Position numbers and translations under genes: made by a program. DNA of 64,000 bases from Allobosea sp. BK604 (lineage in GTDB: Bacteria > Pseudomonadota > Alphaproteobacteria > Rhizobiales > Beijerinckiaceae). The stretch lies in assembly GCF_004341515.1 (NCBI RefSeq), contig NZ_SLZF01000013.1, positions 124,001 through 188,000 on the forward strand, read 5' to 3'. The first letter of the stretch is position 1. Every line of letters begins with the position of its first letter. A model generated the notes under the pieces. It was given only the letters and a program-made list of their open reading frames with translations, was not told the origin of the DNA and did no database searches. Shown here piece after piece: positions 1 through 8,935 of the stretch.

Positions 1-1
1 G

Positions 2-2128
2 ATGAACGTCATCACCCCCGAGGTCATGGCCGAGCTCGACCAGGCCATCGACAAGGTCGCCTCGGACGAGGCGATCAAGGGCTGCGTCATCACCTCCGGC
101 AAGGAGGCCTTCTCCGGCGGCGCCGACCTCACCATGCTGCAGACGCTGCGCGATCTCTATCTCGGCCTGGTCAAGGAGAAGGGCGAGGAGGTCGCGATGC
201 AGACCTTCTTCGACGAGAGCCGCAAGCTTTCGCTGCTCTACCGCAAGCTCGAGACCTGCGGGAAACCCTTTGCCGCCGCGATCCACGGCGTCTGCCTCGG
301 CGGCGCCTTCGAGCTCGCGCTCGCCTGCCAGTACCGCGTCGTCTCGGACGATGCCTCGACCCGCGTCGGCCTGCCCGAGGTCAAGGTCGGGCTCTTTCCT
401 GGCGCCGGCGGCACCCAGCGCGTCGCGCGCCTGATGCAGACCGGCGACGCGCTGCAGATGATGTTCAAGGGCGAGCAGATCAAAGCCCTGCCGGCCCGCA
501 ATATGGGCCTCGTCCACGCCGCCGTGCCGCGCGACCAGCTCGTGCAGAACGCCAGGGACTGGCTCAAGGCCAACCCGCAGGCCAAGGCCCCCTGGGACGA
601 CCCGAAGTTCAAGCTGCCCTCGAACAAGGTCTATTCGCCGGCCGGCATGCAGATCTGGCCGCCGGCCAATGCGATCTATCGCCGCGAGACCAACGACAAC
701 TACCCGGCAGCCCGCGCCATCCTGAGCGCGGTCTATGAAGGGCTGCAGATGCCGATCGATCTCGGCCTGCGCATCGAGAGCCGCTATTTCGCGAAGATCC
801 TGCGCTCGAAGGAGGCGGCGTCGATGATCCGCTCGCTCTTCGTCTCGATGCAGGACCTCAACAAGGGCGCCCGGCGCCCGGCCGATGTGCCGCCGAGCAA
901 GCTCAAGAGGGTCGGCGTCGTCGGCGCCGGCTTCATGGGCGCCGGCATCGCCTATGTCAGCGCCAATGCCGGCCTCGAGGTCGTGCTGATCGACCGGGAC
1001 ATGGAGGCGGCCGAGAAGGGCAAGGCCTATTCGCACAAGCTCATCTCCGACCAGATCATGAAAGGCCGCGCCAAGACCGCCGACCGCGACGCGCTGCTCG
1101 GGCGCATCAAGGCCAGCGCCGACTATGCCGACCTCAAGGGCTGCGACCTGATCGTCGAGGCCGTGTTCGAGGACCCCAAGGTCAAGGCCGAGGTCATCAC
1201 CAAGGTGGAGGCGGTCGTCGGCCCGCGCACGATCTTCGGCTCCAACACCTCGACCCTGCCGATCACCGGGCTCGCCTCGCATTCTCAGCGGCCGAAGAAT
1301 TTCATCGGCATCCATTTCTTCTCGCCGGTCGAGAAGATGCTGCTGGTCGAGATCATCATGGCCCGGAAGACCGGCAAGAAGGCGCTCGCCATGGCGCTCG
1401 ACTTCGTCCGCGCCATCAGGAAAACGCCGATCGTCGTCAACGACACCCGCGGCTTCTACGCCAATCGCTGCGTCGGCAATTACATCCGCGAGGGCCATCT
1501 CATGCTGATGGAGGGCGTGCCGCCGGCAATGATCGAGGCCGCCGGCAAGCAGGCCGGCATGCCGGTCGGCCCGCTCTCGCTCAATGACGAGGTTGCCGTC
1601 GATCTCGCCTGGAAAGTGCTGAAGGCGACCAAGGCCCAGCTCGGCGAAGGCTCTGTCGATCCGGGACAGGAGAAGCTGCTAGGCGAGATGGTCGAAAAAT
1701 ATGGCCGCCTCGGCCGCAAGAACGGCAAGGGCTTCTACGACTATCCGGAGACTGGTCCCAAGCGCCTCTGGCCCGGCCTCGCCGAGCTGGTCTCGAGCCA
1801 TATTCCGCCCGAGAAGGTCGATATGGAGGAGCTCAAGCACCGCCTTCTGGTCACACAGGCGCTGGAAGCCGCCCGCACCTATGAGGAGGGCGTCGTCACC
1901 GACCCACGCGAGGCCGATGTCGGCTCGATCATCGGCTTCGGCTTCGCGCCTTACTCTGGCGGCACACTCAGCTATATCGACAATATGGGTGCGGCCGCCT
2001 TCGTGAAGCTCTGCGAGACCCTCGCCAAAAAGCATGGCGAGCGCTTCAAGCCGAACCGGATGCTCAAGCGCATGGCGAAGACCGGCGAGAGCTTCTACGG
2101 CGCGGCGGAGAAGAAGGCGGCGGCCTGA
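2..2128 (+). CDS. Trifunctional fatty-acid oxidation enzyme, 3-hydroxyacyl-CoA dehydrogenase/enoyl-CoA hydratase (5' truncated by window)
   Basis: Catalyses hydration and NAD-dependent dehydrogenation of enoyl-CoA in beta-oxidation. The reading frame is open from the first bases; family members carry about 25-30 more N-terminal residues, so the ATG at position 2 is probably internal and the true start lies outside the window. The visible protein has a crotonase domain (about residues 1-190) with HGVCLGGAFELALAC and LPEVKVGLFPGAGGTQR carrying the two expected acidic residues, then a Rossmann NAD site GVVGAGFMGAGIA near residue 305, the dehydrogenase catalytic His in IGIHFFSPVEKM, and a C-terminal dehydrogenase repeat. 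It belongs to the FadJ/FadB-like alpha subunit family, normally partnered by a thiolase that would lie upstream. A deformylase-like gene follows 15 bp later in the same direction. Confidence 0.93.
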   Translation: MNVITPEVMAELDQAIDKVASDEAIKGCVITSGKEAFSGGADLTMLQTLRDLYLGLVKEKGEEVAMQTFFDESRKLSLLYRKLETCGKPFAAAIHGVCLGGAFELALACQYRVVSDDASTRVGLPEVKVGLFPGAGGTQRVARLMQTGDALQMMFKGEQIKALPARNMGLVHAAVPRDQLVQNARDWLKANPQAKAPWDDPKFKLPSNKVYSPAGMQIWPPANAIYRRETNDNYPAARAILSAVYEGLQMPIDLGLRIESRYFAKILRSKEAASMIRSLFVSMQDLNKGARRPADVPPSKLKRVGVVGAGFMGAGIAYVSANAGLEVVLIDRDMEAAEKGKAYSHKLISDQIMKGRAKTADRDALLGRIKASADYADLKGCDLIVEAVFEDPKVKAEVITKVEAVVGPRTIFGSNTSTLPITGLASHSQRPKNFIGIHFFSPVEKMLLVEIIMARKTGKKALAMALDFVRAIRKTPIVVNDTRGFYANRCVGNYIREGHLMLMEGVPPAMIEAAGKQAGMPVGPLSLNDEVAVDLAWKVLKATKAQLGEGSVDPGQEKLLGEMVEKYGRLGRKNGKGFYDYPETGPKRLWPGLAELVSSHIPPEKVDMEELKHRLLVTQALEAARTYEEGVVTDPREADVGSIIGFGFAPYSGGTLSYIDNMGAAAFVKLCETLAKKHGERFKPNRMLKRMAKTGESFYGAAEKKAAA

Positions 2129-2143
2129 GCGGATCCGGCGATC

Positions 2144-2638
2144 ATGCCGCAGCGGCCCATTCTCAGCTTCCCGAATCCGGATCTGCGCAAGCGGGCCGAG
2201 CCGGTGCCGTGCTTCGACACCGACCTGCGCGCACTGGCCGGCGATCTGCTCGACACCATGCGCGCGGCGCCGGGCATCGGCATCACGGCGCCGCATGTCG
2301 GCGTGCTCTTGCGTGTCGTCGTGCTGGAGCTCAAGCCCGGCGAGGTTCGGACCTATATCAATCCGGTGCTGGATTGGACCTCACCCGAGACTATCCGCCA
2401 TGTCGAGGGTAGCGTCTCGATGCCGGGCGTGACCGATGAGATCGAGCGCCACGCCCGCGTCCGGATTCGCTATCAGGACCTTGACGGCGCCGAGCATGGC
2501 GAAGAGGCGGACGGTCTGCTGGCTGTCTGCCATCAGCACGAGATCGACCAGCTCGATGGCATTTTCTGGATCGATCGCCTGTCGCGCCTCAAGCGCGACC
2601 GGTTGATCGCCCGCTACAACAAGCTGCGGCGTAACTGA
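2144..2638 (+). CDS. Peptide deformylase homologue lacking catalytic residues
   Basis: 164 residues, the full length of a bacterial peptide deformylase, and clearly of that fold. All three signature motifs are altered. Motif 1 reads GIGITAPHVG, with His where the conserved Gln sits. Motif 2 reads EGSVS, with Ser90 replacing the metal-ligand Cys. Motif 3 reads HEIDQ, so His132 and Glu133 are kept but the second His ligand is Gln136. Known deformylases bind Fe/Zn through Cys and both His, so I infer loss of normal deformylase activity. The frame is intact and the composition is normal, so this is not an obvious pseudogene. It follows the beta-oxidation gene by 15 bp and is probably co-transcribed with it. 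It could be a divergent paralogue with a binding role. Confidence 0.85.
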   Translation: MPQRPILSFPNPDLRKRAEPVPCFDTDLRALAGDLLDTMRAAPGIGITAPHVGVLLRVVVLELKPGEVRTYINPVLDWTSPETIRHVEGSVSMPGVTDEIERHARVRIRYQDLDGAEHGEEADGLLAVCHQHEIDQLDGIFWIDRLSRLKRDRLIARYNKLRRN

Positions 2639-2650
2639 ATCGGTCGCTGG

Positions 2651-2755
2651 CTAGAGCATTTCGAGCGAAGTGGACACCGGTTCGCGTGAAGAAAATGCGT
2701 CAAAACAAAAAGATAGAGAATTTTCGCGATTCAGAGAAGCGCGGAAATGCTCTAC
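2651..2755 (-). repeat. Family A interspersed repeat, copy A1
   Basis: About 105 bp bounded by an inverted terminus CTAGAGCATTT; inside it lie the diagnostic segments CGAGCGAAGTGGACACCGG and GATAGAGAATTTTCGCGATT. It is in the opposite orientation to copies A2, A4, A6 and A7. Its right end (CTAC instead of CTAG) contains the TAG stop codon of the minus-strand serine hydrolase. Confidence 0.9.
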
Positions 2756-3858
2756 TGCGCAAGCGCGCCGAAGACGAATTCATTCGCCAGCTTGCCCGGC
2801 ACGTTGCGGCGATCGACCCGGTTGTAGTTACCGCCGGTTATCGCGACGACGATATCGAGCTCCGGCGCTACCAGGAGGTGCTGGCCGCCATTGCCGAAGG
2901 CGGCATAGAGCGTCGCGGGCATGCTCTGGCGCGGCAGATACCATTGATAGCCGTAGTCGAGATTGTTGCCGGCCTTGGCGCGCACGGTGAGGGTTTGCTG
3001 GAGCCAGTCGGCAGGCACGACCTGCCTGTCCGCGTAACGGCCCTTGTCCAGCAGCAACTGGCCGATCGCGGCGAGATCGCGTGGGCGCAGCCGCAGGCCC
3101 GAAGCGGCCGATTCGCGGCCATCGAGACCGTTGGTCCAGCTGAACTCGGAAATGCCGAGCGGCGCCATGAGCCGGCTCCTGGCGAAATCGCTCAACCTGG
3201 CTCCCGAACCCCTGGCGATCAGATGGCCAAGAAGTGCGGTCGCGCCACCACTATAGCCCCAGGCCTCGCCGGGCGGCAGCACGATCGGCCGTTCGAGAAT
3301 GAAGCGGTAGCGGTCCGGCGCGTATTCCATCGCGATCTCGCTGTTGCGCGGATCGGTATAGGGCAGGGATTCGTCCCATTGTGTGCCCATGGTCATCGAG
3401 AGAACGTGCTCGACCCGGACCCGCTGTCGCGCCGGATCGGCGGCGAGATCCGGATATTGCGGGAAGCTCGCCAGCAGCGGCGCCTCCGGTTTCGGCACCA
3501 GGCCGTCGGCGAGCGCAATGCCGTAGAGCAATCCGACGATGCTCTTCGAGACCGAGCGCAAATCATGCAACTCGCCGGCATTGAAGGCGATGACACCGCG
3601 GCTATCACCCCAGATTTCGTCGGCGCCGGAGAAATAGTGCTCCAGCGCGATCTTGCCGCGCCGGAGCACGACCAGTCCGTGCAGGCCTTCCAGCTGGCCG
3701 TCGGCGAAGGCCTTCTCGATCCGTTCGCCGGCGTCGGGTCGAAAGCCGGCTTCGGTCGGCGACAGGCTCTGCCATTCCCTGACCGGCGCCTGCGCTGCAG
3801 CCGGGCGCAGCATCAACGCTGAGCCCGTCACTGCCAGGAAGCTGCGCCGGTCGATCAT
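2752..3858 (-). CDS. Exported serine hydrolase, beta-lactamase/class C family
   Basis: 368 residues. The N-terminus carries a twin-arginine-like leader (MIDRRSFLAVTG...), an alanine-rich stretch and a probable cleavage site after AQA, so it is likely periplasmic. The penicillin-binding-protein/class C beta-lactamase fold is shown by the nucleophile motif SVSK (Ser102, Lys105) and by YSG at 202-204 in the position of the Tyr-x-Asn motif; a late Gly-rich strand (GNGGQH) takes the KTG position. The substrate is unknown; such proteins are usually esterases, D-aminopeptidases or carboxypeptidases rather than true lactamases. The gene starts 10 bp after the aminotransferase, with GAGGGG ahead of the ATG, so the two form an operon. 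Its TAG stop lies inside repeat A1. Confidence 0.85.
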   Translation of the reverse strand: MIDRRSFLAVTGSALMLRPAAAQAPVREWQSLSPTEAGFRPDAGERIEKAFADGQLEGLHGLVVLRRGKIALEHYFSGADEIWGDSRGVIAFNAGELHDLRSVSKSIVGLLYGIALADGLVPKPEAPLLASFPQYPDLAADPARQRVRVEHVLSMTMGTQWDESLPYTDPRNSEIAMEYAPDRYRFILERPIVLPPGEAWGYSGGATALLGHLIARGSGARLSDFARSRLMAPLGISEFSWTNGLDGRESAASGLRLRPRDLAAIGQLLLDKGRYADRQVVPADWLQQTLTVRAKAGNNLDYGYQWYLPRQSMPATLYAAFGNGGQHLLVAPELDIVVAITGGNYNRVDRRNVPGKLANEFVFGALAQ

Positions 3859-3868
3859 GGCATGCCCC

Positions 3869-5209
3869 TCAGTTCGCCACCGACCGGATCACATTCCGCA
3901 GCTTGCCGATCAGCTCCTCGATCTGGGATTCCGTGATCACCAGCGGCGGCGAGAAGGCGATCGTGTCGCCGGCGGTGCGGATCATCAGGCCTTCCTCATG
4001 GAAGGCGCGATCGATCGCCGCGAAGCCGCGCTTGCCGGCGCCGTCCGCCCGCGGTGCGAGATCGAGCGCTCCGACGATGCCGACCGTGCGGATGTCGACG
4101 ACATTCGGCTCGCCCTTGAGGCTCATCACCGCATCGGCAAAGAGCGGCTCCATCGCCCGGGCACGCTCGAACAGGCCTTCCTCGCGGTAGATGTCGAGGG
4201 TCGCGAGCGAAGCCGCGGCGGCGAGCGGATGGCCGGAATAGGTATAGCCGTGGAACAGCTCGATCACACCGTCGGGGCCGTGCATGAAGGCGTCGTAGAT
4301 GTGCTTGCGCACGAGAACGCCGCCCATCGGCACCGTGCCCGAGGTCACGCCCTTGGCGAAGGTGATCATGTCCGGGATGACGCCGTAGCGCTCGGCGGCG
4401 AAGGCGTAGCCGAGGCGGCCGAAGCCGGTGATGACCTCGTCGAAGATCAGCAGGATGCCGTGCTTGTCGCAGAGCTCGCGCAGGCGCTTGAGGTAGCCTT
4501 TCGGCGCCGGCAGCCCGCCGGTCGAGCCCGCCATCGGCTCGACGATGACGGCGGCGATGGTCGAGGCGTCGTGCAGCGTGACGAGGCGCTCCAGATCATC
4601 CGCGAAATGCGCGCCGTAATCCGGCTCGCCCTTGCTGAAGGCCTGCTTCTCGCGGTCATAGGTATGGGCGATATGGTCGGTGCCGGTGAGCAGCCCGCCG
4701 AAGAACTTGCGGTTGTTGACCATGCCGCCGACCGAGATGCCGCCGAAGCCGACGCCGTGATAGCCGCGCTCGCGGCCGATCAGCCGGGTCTTCGAACCCT
4801 TGCCCGTGACGTTCCAATAGGCGAGCGCGATCTTCAGCGCAGTGTCGGCTGCTTCCGAGCCCGAGCCGGCGAAAAAGACATGGTCGAGATCGCCCGGCGC
4901 CAGCGCCGCGATGCGCGCCGCCGCGGCGAAGACCTTCGGGTGGCCGTATTGGAAGGTCGGGGCGTAATCGAGCTCGCGCGCCTGCGCCTGGATGGCCTGG
5001 ATGATCGGCTCGCGGGCGTGGCCGGCATTGCAGCACCAGAGGCCGGCCGTGCCGTCCATCACCGGCTTTCCCTCCGGCGTGTAGTAGAACATGCCCTCGG
5101 CGCGGGCGACCATGCGCGGGTTCTGCTTGAAGGACCGATTCGCCGTGAAAGGCATCCAATAGGCGTCGAGATCGTTGGGGGTGCCGATCGGTCGCAGGGC
5201 AGATGTCAT
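3869..5209 (-). CDS. Class III pyridoxal-phosphate aminotransferase, omega-amino acid--pyruvate type
   Basis: 446 residues, the usual length. Transfers an amino group from an omega-amino acid or amine (beta-alanine and similar) to pyruvate. Visible hallmarks are the substrate-entry segment DAYWMPFTANR near residue 15, GSGSEAADTALK (115-126) for phosphate binding, FDEVITGFGR with Asp258 contacting the pyridine nitrogen, and the Schiff-base Lys286 in FAKGVTSG. The TYSGHPLAAAA region near residue 330 fits the beta-alanine--pyruvate subgroup. First gene of a two-gene unit with the serine hydrolase, divergent from the TPR membrane protein. The exact amine substrate cannot be told from sequence. 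Confidence 0.92.
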   Translation of the reverse strand: MTSALRPIGTPNDLDAYWMPFTANRSFKQNPRMVARAEGMFYYTPEGKPVMDGTAGLWCCNAGHAREPIIQAIQAQARELDYAPTFQYGHPKVFAAAARIAALAPGDLDHVFFAGSGSEAADTALKIALAYWNVTGKGSKTRLIGRERGYHGVGFGGISVGGMVNNRKFFGGLLTGTDHIAHTYDREKQAFSKGEPDYGAHFADDLERLVTLHDASTIAAVIVEPMAGSTGGLPAPKGYLKRLRELCDKHGILLIFDEVITGFGRLGYAFAAERYGVIPDMITFAKGVTSGTVPMGGVLVRKHIYDAFMHGPDGVIELFHGYTYSGHPLAAAASLATLDIYREEGLFERARAMEPLFADAVMSLKGEPNVVDIRTVGIVGALDLAPRADGAGKRGFAAIDRAFHEEGLMIRTAGDTIAFSPPLVITESQIEELIGKLRNVIRSVAN

Positions 5210-5363
5210 CGCGCGGGGTCCTGTTGGATTAAGTGTCTCTCAACCTAACAGCGCGGAGCGGGCTGTAAATCGCGGCTCAGGCGGGGCACCACTGCGCGCC
5301 GCGATCGGTGGATTCAACCGCGCCGGCGGGTGACGTTAGGTCCGTTCTGACGTAGCTTAACGA

Positions 5364-7205
5364 ATGGGGAATAAACTGGACCGCGCCCCAATGGCCGAAT
5401 TCAGCCACGAGACGGACCAACTCGTCCACAGCGAAGCCGAAGCGATTCGGGCTGGGCTCGAACGCGTCCTGGCGAGCGATACCTTTCGTGGCGCGCCGCA
5501 GCTCTCGTCCTTTTTGAGCTTCGTCGTCGAGAGCAGCCTCGATGGGCGCGGTAGTGAGCTCAAGGGCTACACGATCGCGGTGGAGGCGCTCGGCCGCCCC
5601 ACCGATTTCGATCCCCAATCGGATCCGATCGTCCGGGTCGAGGCTGGCCGCCTGCGCAAGGCGCTGCGGCAATATTATGCGCTGGAAGGGGCGGACGACC
5701 CACTCCGGATCTCGATGCCGGTTGGAGCCTATGTGCCGGTTTTCGAGCCGAACGATCCGTCGGTTAGGGAGCGCGATGCGCTCGACGACGACTCGGTCGA
5801 GACGGAGGAGGGGGCTGAGGCTCAGAGCGCCACCCGCGCCGTTCCGGCGCGCCGTGGCGCCGCCTGGCTGAAGGGCTGGCCCATGCTCGCCGCTGCCGCG
5901 CTCGTGCTGACGCTGCTGCTCCCCGCCGGCAGCTATCGCAACCTGCCGGTCAGCCAGCCGGTGCCGGTCGATGCCGCCACCCAGCAGACGCGGCTGAGCG
6001 AACAGGCGACGCGCCTGGCCGGGACGAGCGCGCCGTCGCACTTGCCGGTGCTCGCCGTCACGATGAGCGTGACGGCCGCGGATCCCTCGCTCAACGACAT
6101 CGTCCGCGCCTTCACGCGCCCGCTTGTCGACGCCCTGGCGCGCTTCGACGATCTCATCGCGATCAAGGCCCCCGCGGACGGTGCCGCGATGCCCGAGGGT
6201 GTCGACTACGTCTTCGAGATGAATGCCACCCGGGTTGGCGATGCGGTCGAGGGCTTCGGCCGGCTGCGCTCGGTCAAGGACGGCCGCATCGTCTGGACGA
6301 CCTCGACGAGCCGGACCCTGGCCAAAGGCGCCGACGATCCGGCCTTGACCGAGATCGCGCGCCGCCTTGCCATCCGGCTGGCCGAGCCCTTCGGCATCAT
6401 CTACGCCGATTTCCGTCAGGCGGCGCCCTCATCGCCGACGCGCTGCATCGTCAAGGCCTTCAATCTGCGCCGGGCGATGAAGGCGGAGGACCATCTCGTC
6501 GCTCGCTCCTGCCTCGAACAGGTGATCGAAAAGGACCCGGCCTTCCATCCGGCCTGGTCGCAGCTCGCTCTGGTGACGCTGGAGGAATACGGCTCGGGCT
6601 TCAATCCGCTGCCGGAATCGCCGGCGCTCGACCGGGCGCTCGCCGCGGCGCTCACCGCGGTCAGGCTGGCGCCGTCGAGCGCGCGCGCCCAGCAGGCGAT
6701 GATGGACGCGCAATTCTCCAGCGGTGCGATCGACGACGCGCTCAAGTCCGGGCAGGAGGCGCTGACGCGCAACCCCTATGATCCGGACATCATGGCCGAT
6801 CTCGGCGCGCGCTATGTTCAGCTCAATCGCCCGGCGGAGGGCCTGCCTCTGCTGCAGCGGGCGATCGAGCTGAGCAGCGGCCGGCCGTCCTGGTATGATT
6901 TCTTCGCTTTTCTGGGTGCGCATCTGATGGGCTCGACCAAGCTCTCCGATACGCATGCGGCCATCCTGGTTGCCGACGAGACCCCGTTCAGCCTGCTCGG
7001 CCGCGCCCTGCTCCATGCCAGAAGGGGCGATGAGGCGGCGCTGGCGGTCACGCTGCGGCGGCTGTCACATGTCGAGCCGGCCTTTGGCCGCGACGCCCGG
7101 CTCTACCTTGCCCGCAAGGGCTTCTCCGAGGCGGTCATCGACCGGATCGTCGAGGATCTGGGGGCGAGCCGGCTGGCAGCGCTCGCCACCCGCGGCGAGC
7201 GCTGA
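5364..7205 (+). CDS. Membrane-anchored tetratricopeptide-repeat protein with a conserved N-terminal domain
   Basis: 613 residues. Residues about 27-127 form a recurrent but functionally undefined domain (core SELKGYTIAVEALGRP followed by DPIVRVEAGRLRKALRQYY) that in other bacteria precedes TPR or nucleotide-cyclase modules. An acidic linker leads to one transmembrane helix at about 172-190. A middle region (200-360) has the look of the system-sensing part of adenylate-cyclase-like proteins, but no cyclase catalytic domain is present. The C-terminal half carries several helical TPR-like units (for example NPYDPDIMADLGARYVQLNR). Likely an inner-membrane protein with an N-terminal cytoplasmic domain. 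An alternative start at the second Met (codon 10) is possible. It is divergent from the aminotransferase; its role is unknown. Confidence 0.75.
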   Translation: MGNKLDRAPMAEFSHETDQLVHSEAEAIRAGLERVLASDTFRGAPQLSSFLSFVVESSLDGRGSELKGYTIAVEALGRPTDFDPQSDPIVRVEAGRLRKALRQYYALEGADDPLRISMPVGAYVPVFEPNDPSVRERDALDDDSVETEEGAEAQSATRAVPARRGAAWLKGWPMLAAAALVLTLLLPAGSYRNLPVSQPVPVDAATQQTRLSEQATRLAGTSAPSHLPVLAVTMSVTAADPSLNDIVRAFTRPLVDALARFDDLIAIKAPADGAAMPEGVDYVFEMNATRVGDAVEGFGRLRSVKDGRIVWTTSTSRTLAKGADDPALTEIARRLAIRLAEPFGIIYADFRQAAPSSPTRCIVKAFNLRRAMKAEDHLVARSCLEQVIEKDPAFHPAWSQLALVTLEEYGSGFNPLPESPALDRALAAALTAVRLAPSSARAQQAMMDAQFSSGAIDDALKSGQEALTRNPYDPDIMADLGARYVQLNRPAEGLPLLQRAIELSSGRPSWYDFFAFLGAHLMGSTKLSDTHAAILVADETPFSLLGRALLHARRGDEAALAVTLRRLSHVEPAFGRDARLYLARKGFSEAVIDRIVEDLGASRLAALATRGER

Positions 7206-7337
7206 TCCACCGGCTTTCGTCAAGGTAGGCGCCCGGGCCGGTAATGGCGCTCGCAAGCGCGCGAATCGCAGGATATCTTGGCCTGACGTAGTGATTCGCC
7301 GCGTTCGCCTCCCGATCAACCTCTAGCGGTCGTCGCC

Positions 7338-8837
7338 TTGGCCCCTGTCCGCCTTGCCGCCTTGCATCCGCTCGCCAGCGCCGTCACCGGCCTTTCGGCC
7401 GGCGCGGTGACGATCCTGCTCCTGCCCGGCGCGCTCGCCGATGCCGTCGGGCTCCTCATGGCCGGGGCCGGCTTTGCCGGGACGGCGCTGCTCTCCGAGC
7501 GGCGGCACCAAGCCCAGCGCGAGCAGATCCTCGCGGCGATCGGCGAGGTCAAGGTCAGGATGGCGACCAATGCCATCAAGGTCGACAATCTGGCCCAGCG
7601 CGTCGAGCAGATGCCGATGCGCGATGTCGATGCCGCTCCCGCCCGCGCCGCGATCAACGAGCTCACCGCGGAGGTCGGCTTGCTCAGCGATCTGCTGGAG
7701 CAGGTGGCGACGACGCTCGCCGATCATGACGAGCAGATCGCGGCTGCCGCACAGATGCGCCGCGCGCCAGTGCCGGCTCCCGCGCCCGTCGTCGCGGTCG
7801 TCGCTGCGCCCGATCCCGAGGCGGCCCGGCTGGCGCGGCTCGATGCGCTCGCCGCCGAGCGGGCCGAGGCCGTCCAGGCGGCCCAACTGCGCCAGGCCGA
7901 GGAACGCGCCGCCGTCATCAGCGCGGCGCTGGCCGAGGGCAAGGTCGAGGTCCATCTCCAGCCGGTCGTGCAATTGCCGCAGCGCAGGACGCGCGGCTAC
8001 GAGGCGCTGGTCCGGCTCCGGCTCGACGAGAACACCTTGCTGCTGCCGGCCGAGTTCCTCGCCATCGTCGAGGAGCGTGGCTTCGGCCCGACGCTCGACG
8101 CGCTCGTGCTGACCCGCGCGCTGGCGATCGCGCGCCATCTCGGCAGCAAGGATGGCGGCGTCTTCGTCTCCTGCAATTTCAGCGGCGCGACCTGGGGCTC
8201 GCCACAGGCGCTCGCGGCCTTGTCGCGCATCCTCGAGAAATATCGCGAGCATGCCGGCCATCTTGTCATCGAGATGCCGCAGCGCATCTTCCGCGCGCTC
8301 GAGCCCTCGAGTCTTGGCCTGCTCGGCGCGATGTCGGCCAATGGCGTGCGCTTCGCGCTCGATCAGGTCGGCGATCTCAGGCTTGATCCGGCGGCGCTGC
8401 ATGATCGCGGCATCCGCTTCGTCAAGGTGCCGGCGGCGCTGCTGCAGGCGGAGGCGAGCGGCCGCGCCTCGACCGATATCGCCCCGGCGGACCTTTCCGC
8501 GCTGTTGGCGCGCGCCTCGGTGACGCTGGTCGCCGAGAAGATCGAGGACAACCCGACGGTCGCCGATATGATCGAGCTTGGCGTCACCCATGCCCAGGGC
8601 CTGGTCTTCTCGCCGCCGCGGCCGGTGAAGCCGGATGTCTTCGCTGATCCCGAGCCCGCCAGGCTGCCCGAGCCGGCCCCGCTCGAGATGTCGGCAAAGC
8701 CCGGCCCGCGCGTCGCCGCCGAGATCCTCGGCTATCCCGGCTCGGCGCTTCCGGCTCCCGCCAATGCTCCGGCTGCCGAGGACAAGCCGCCGGAACGCGT
8801 CTCCTTCCGCTCGGTCCTGCGGCGCGCCAGCGCCTGA
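7338..8837 (+). CDS. Membrane EAL-domain protein with degenerate phosphodiesterase site
   Basis: 499 residues from a TTG start (no ATG fits the frame well). Two hydrophobic helices lie within residues 8-52, followed by an Ala/Glu-rich probable coiled coil (55-195) and an EAL domain (about 195-425). The EAL motif itself is present (YEALVRL, 221-227), as are Asn280 in the SCNFS strand, Glu312 in VIEMP and Lys363 in FVKVP. The paired aspartates of the DDFG loop read LDQVG (Asp342 then Gln343), so one metal/catalytic Asp is missing. Family knowledge says this loop is needed for c-di-GMP hydrolysis, so I infer a c-di-GMP receptor or structural role. The C-terminal 75 residues are Pro/Ala-rich and probably disordered. 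Confidence 0.85.
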   Translation: MAPVRLAALHPLASAVTGLSAGAVTILLLPGALADAVGLLMAGAGFAGTALLSERRHQAQREQILAAIGEVKVRMATNAIKVDNLAQRVEQMPMRDVDAAPARAAINELTAEVGLLSDLLEQVATTLADHDEQIAAAAQMRRAPVPAPAPVVAVVAAPDPEAARLARLDALAAERAEAVQAAQLRQAEERAAVISAALAEGKVEVHLQPVVQLPQRRTRGYEALVRLRLDENTLLLPAEFLAIVEERGFGPTLDALVLTRALAIARHLGSKDGGVFVSCNFSGATWGSPQALAALSRILEKYREHAGHLVIEMPQRIFRALEPSSLGLLGAMSANGVRFALDQVGDLRLDPAALHDRGIRFVKVPAALLQAEASGRASTDIAPADLSALLARASVTLVAEKIEDNPTVADMIELGVTHAQGLVFSPPRPVKPDVFADPEPARLPEPAPLEMSAKPGPRVAAEILGYPGSALPAPANAPAAEDKPPERVSFRSVLRRASA

Positions 8838-8935
8838 AGGCGCTATCCAGAGCCGCCGCCTCGCCTTACAGCAGGGAGAGCCGCGCCGCGCGACATCAAG
8901 CTCCCATGATTTGATGGAAGATCGGCGGCGTCCTG

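Noticed and set aside
2670..2990. Plus-strand frames starting MDTGSREENASKQ and similar ones at other loci
   Set aside because: The recurring peptide is a translation of the family A repeat, not a gene.
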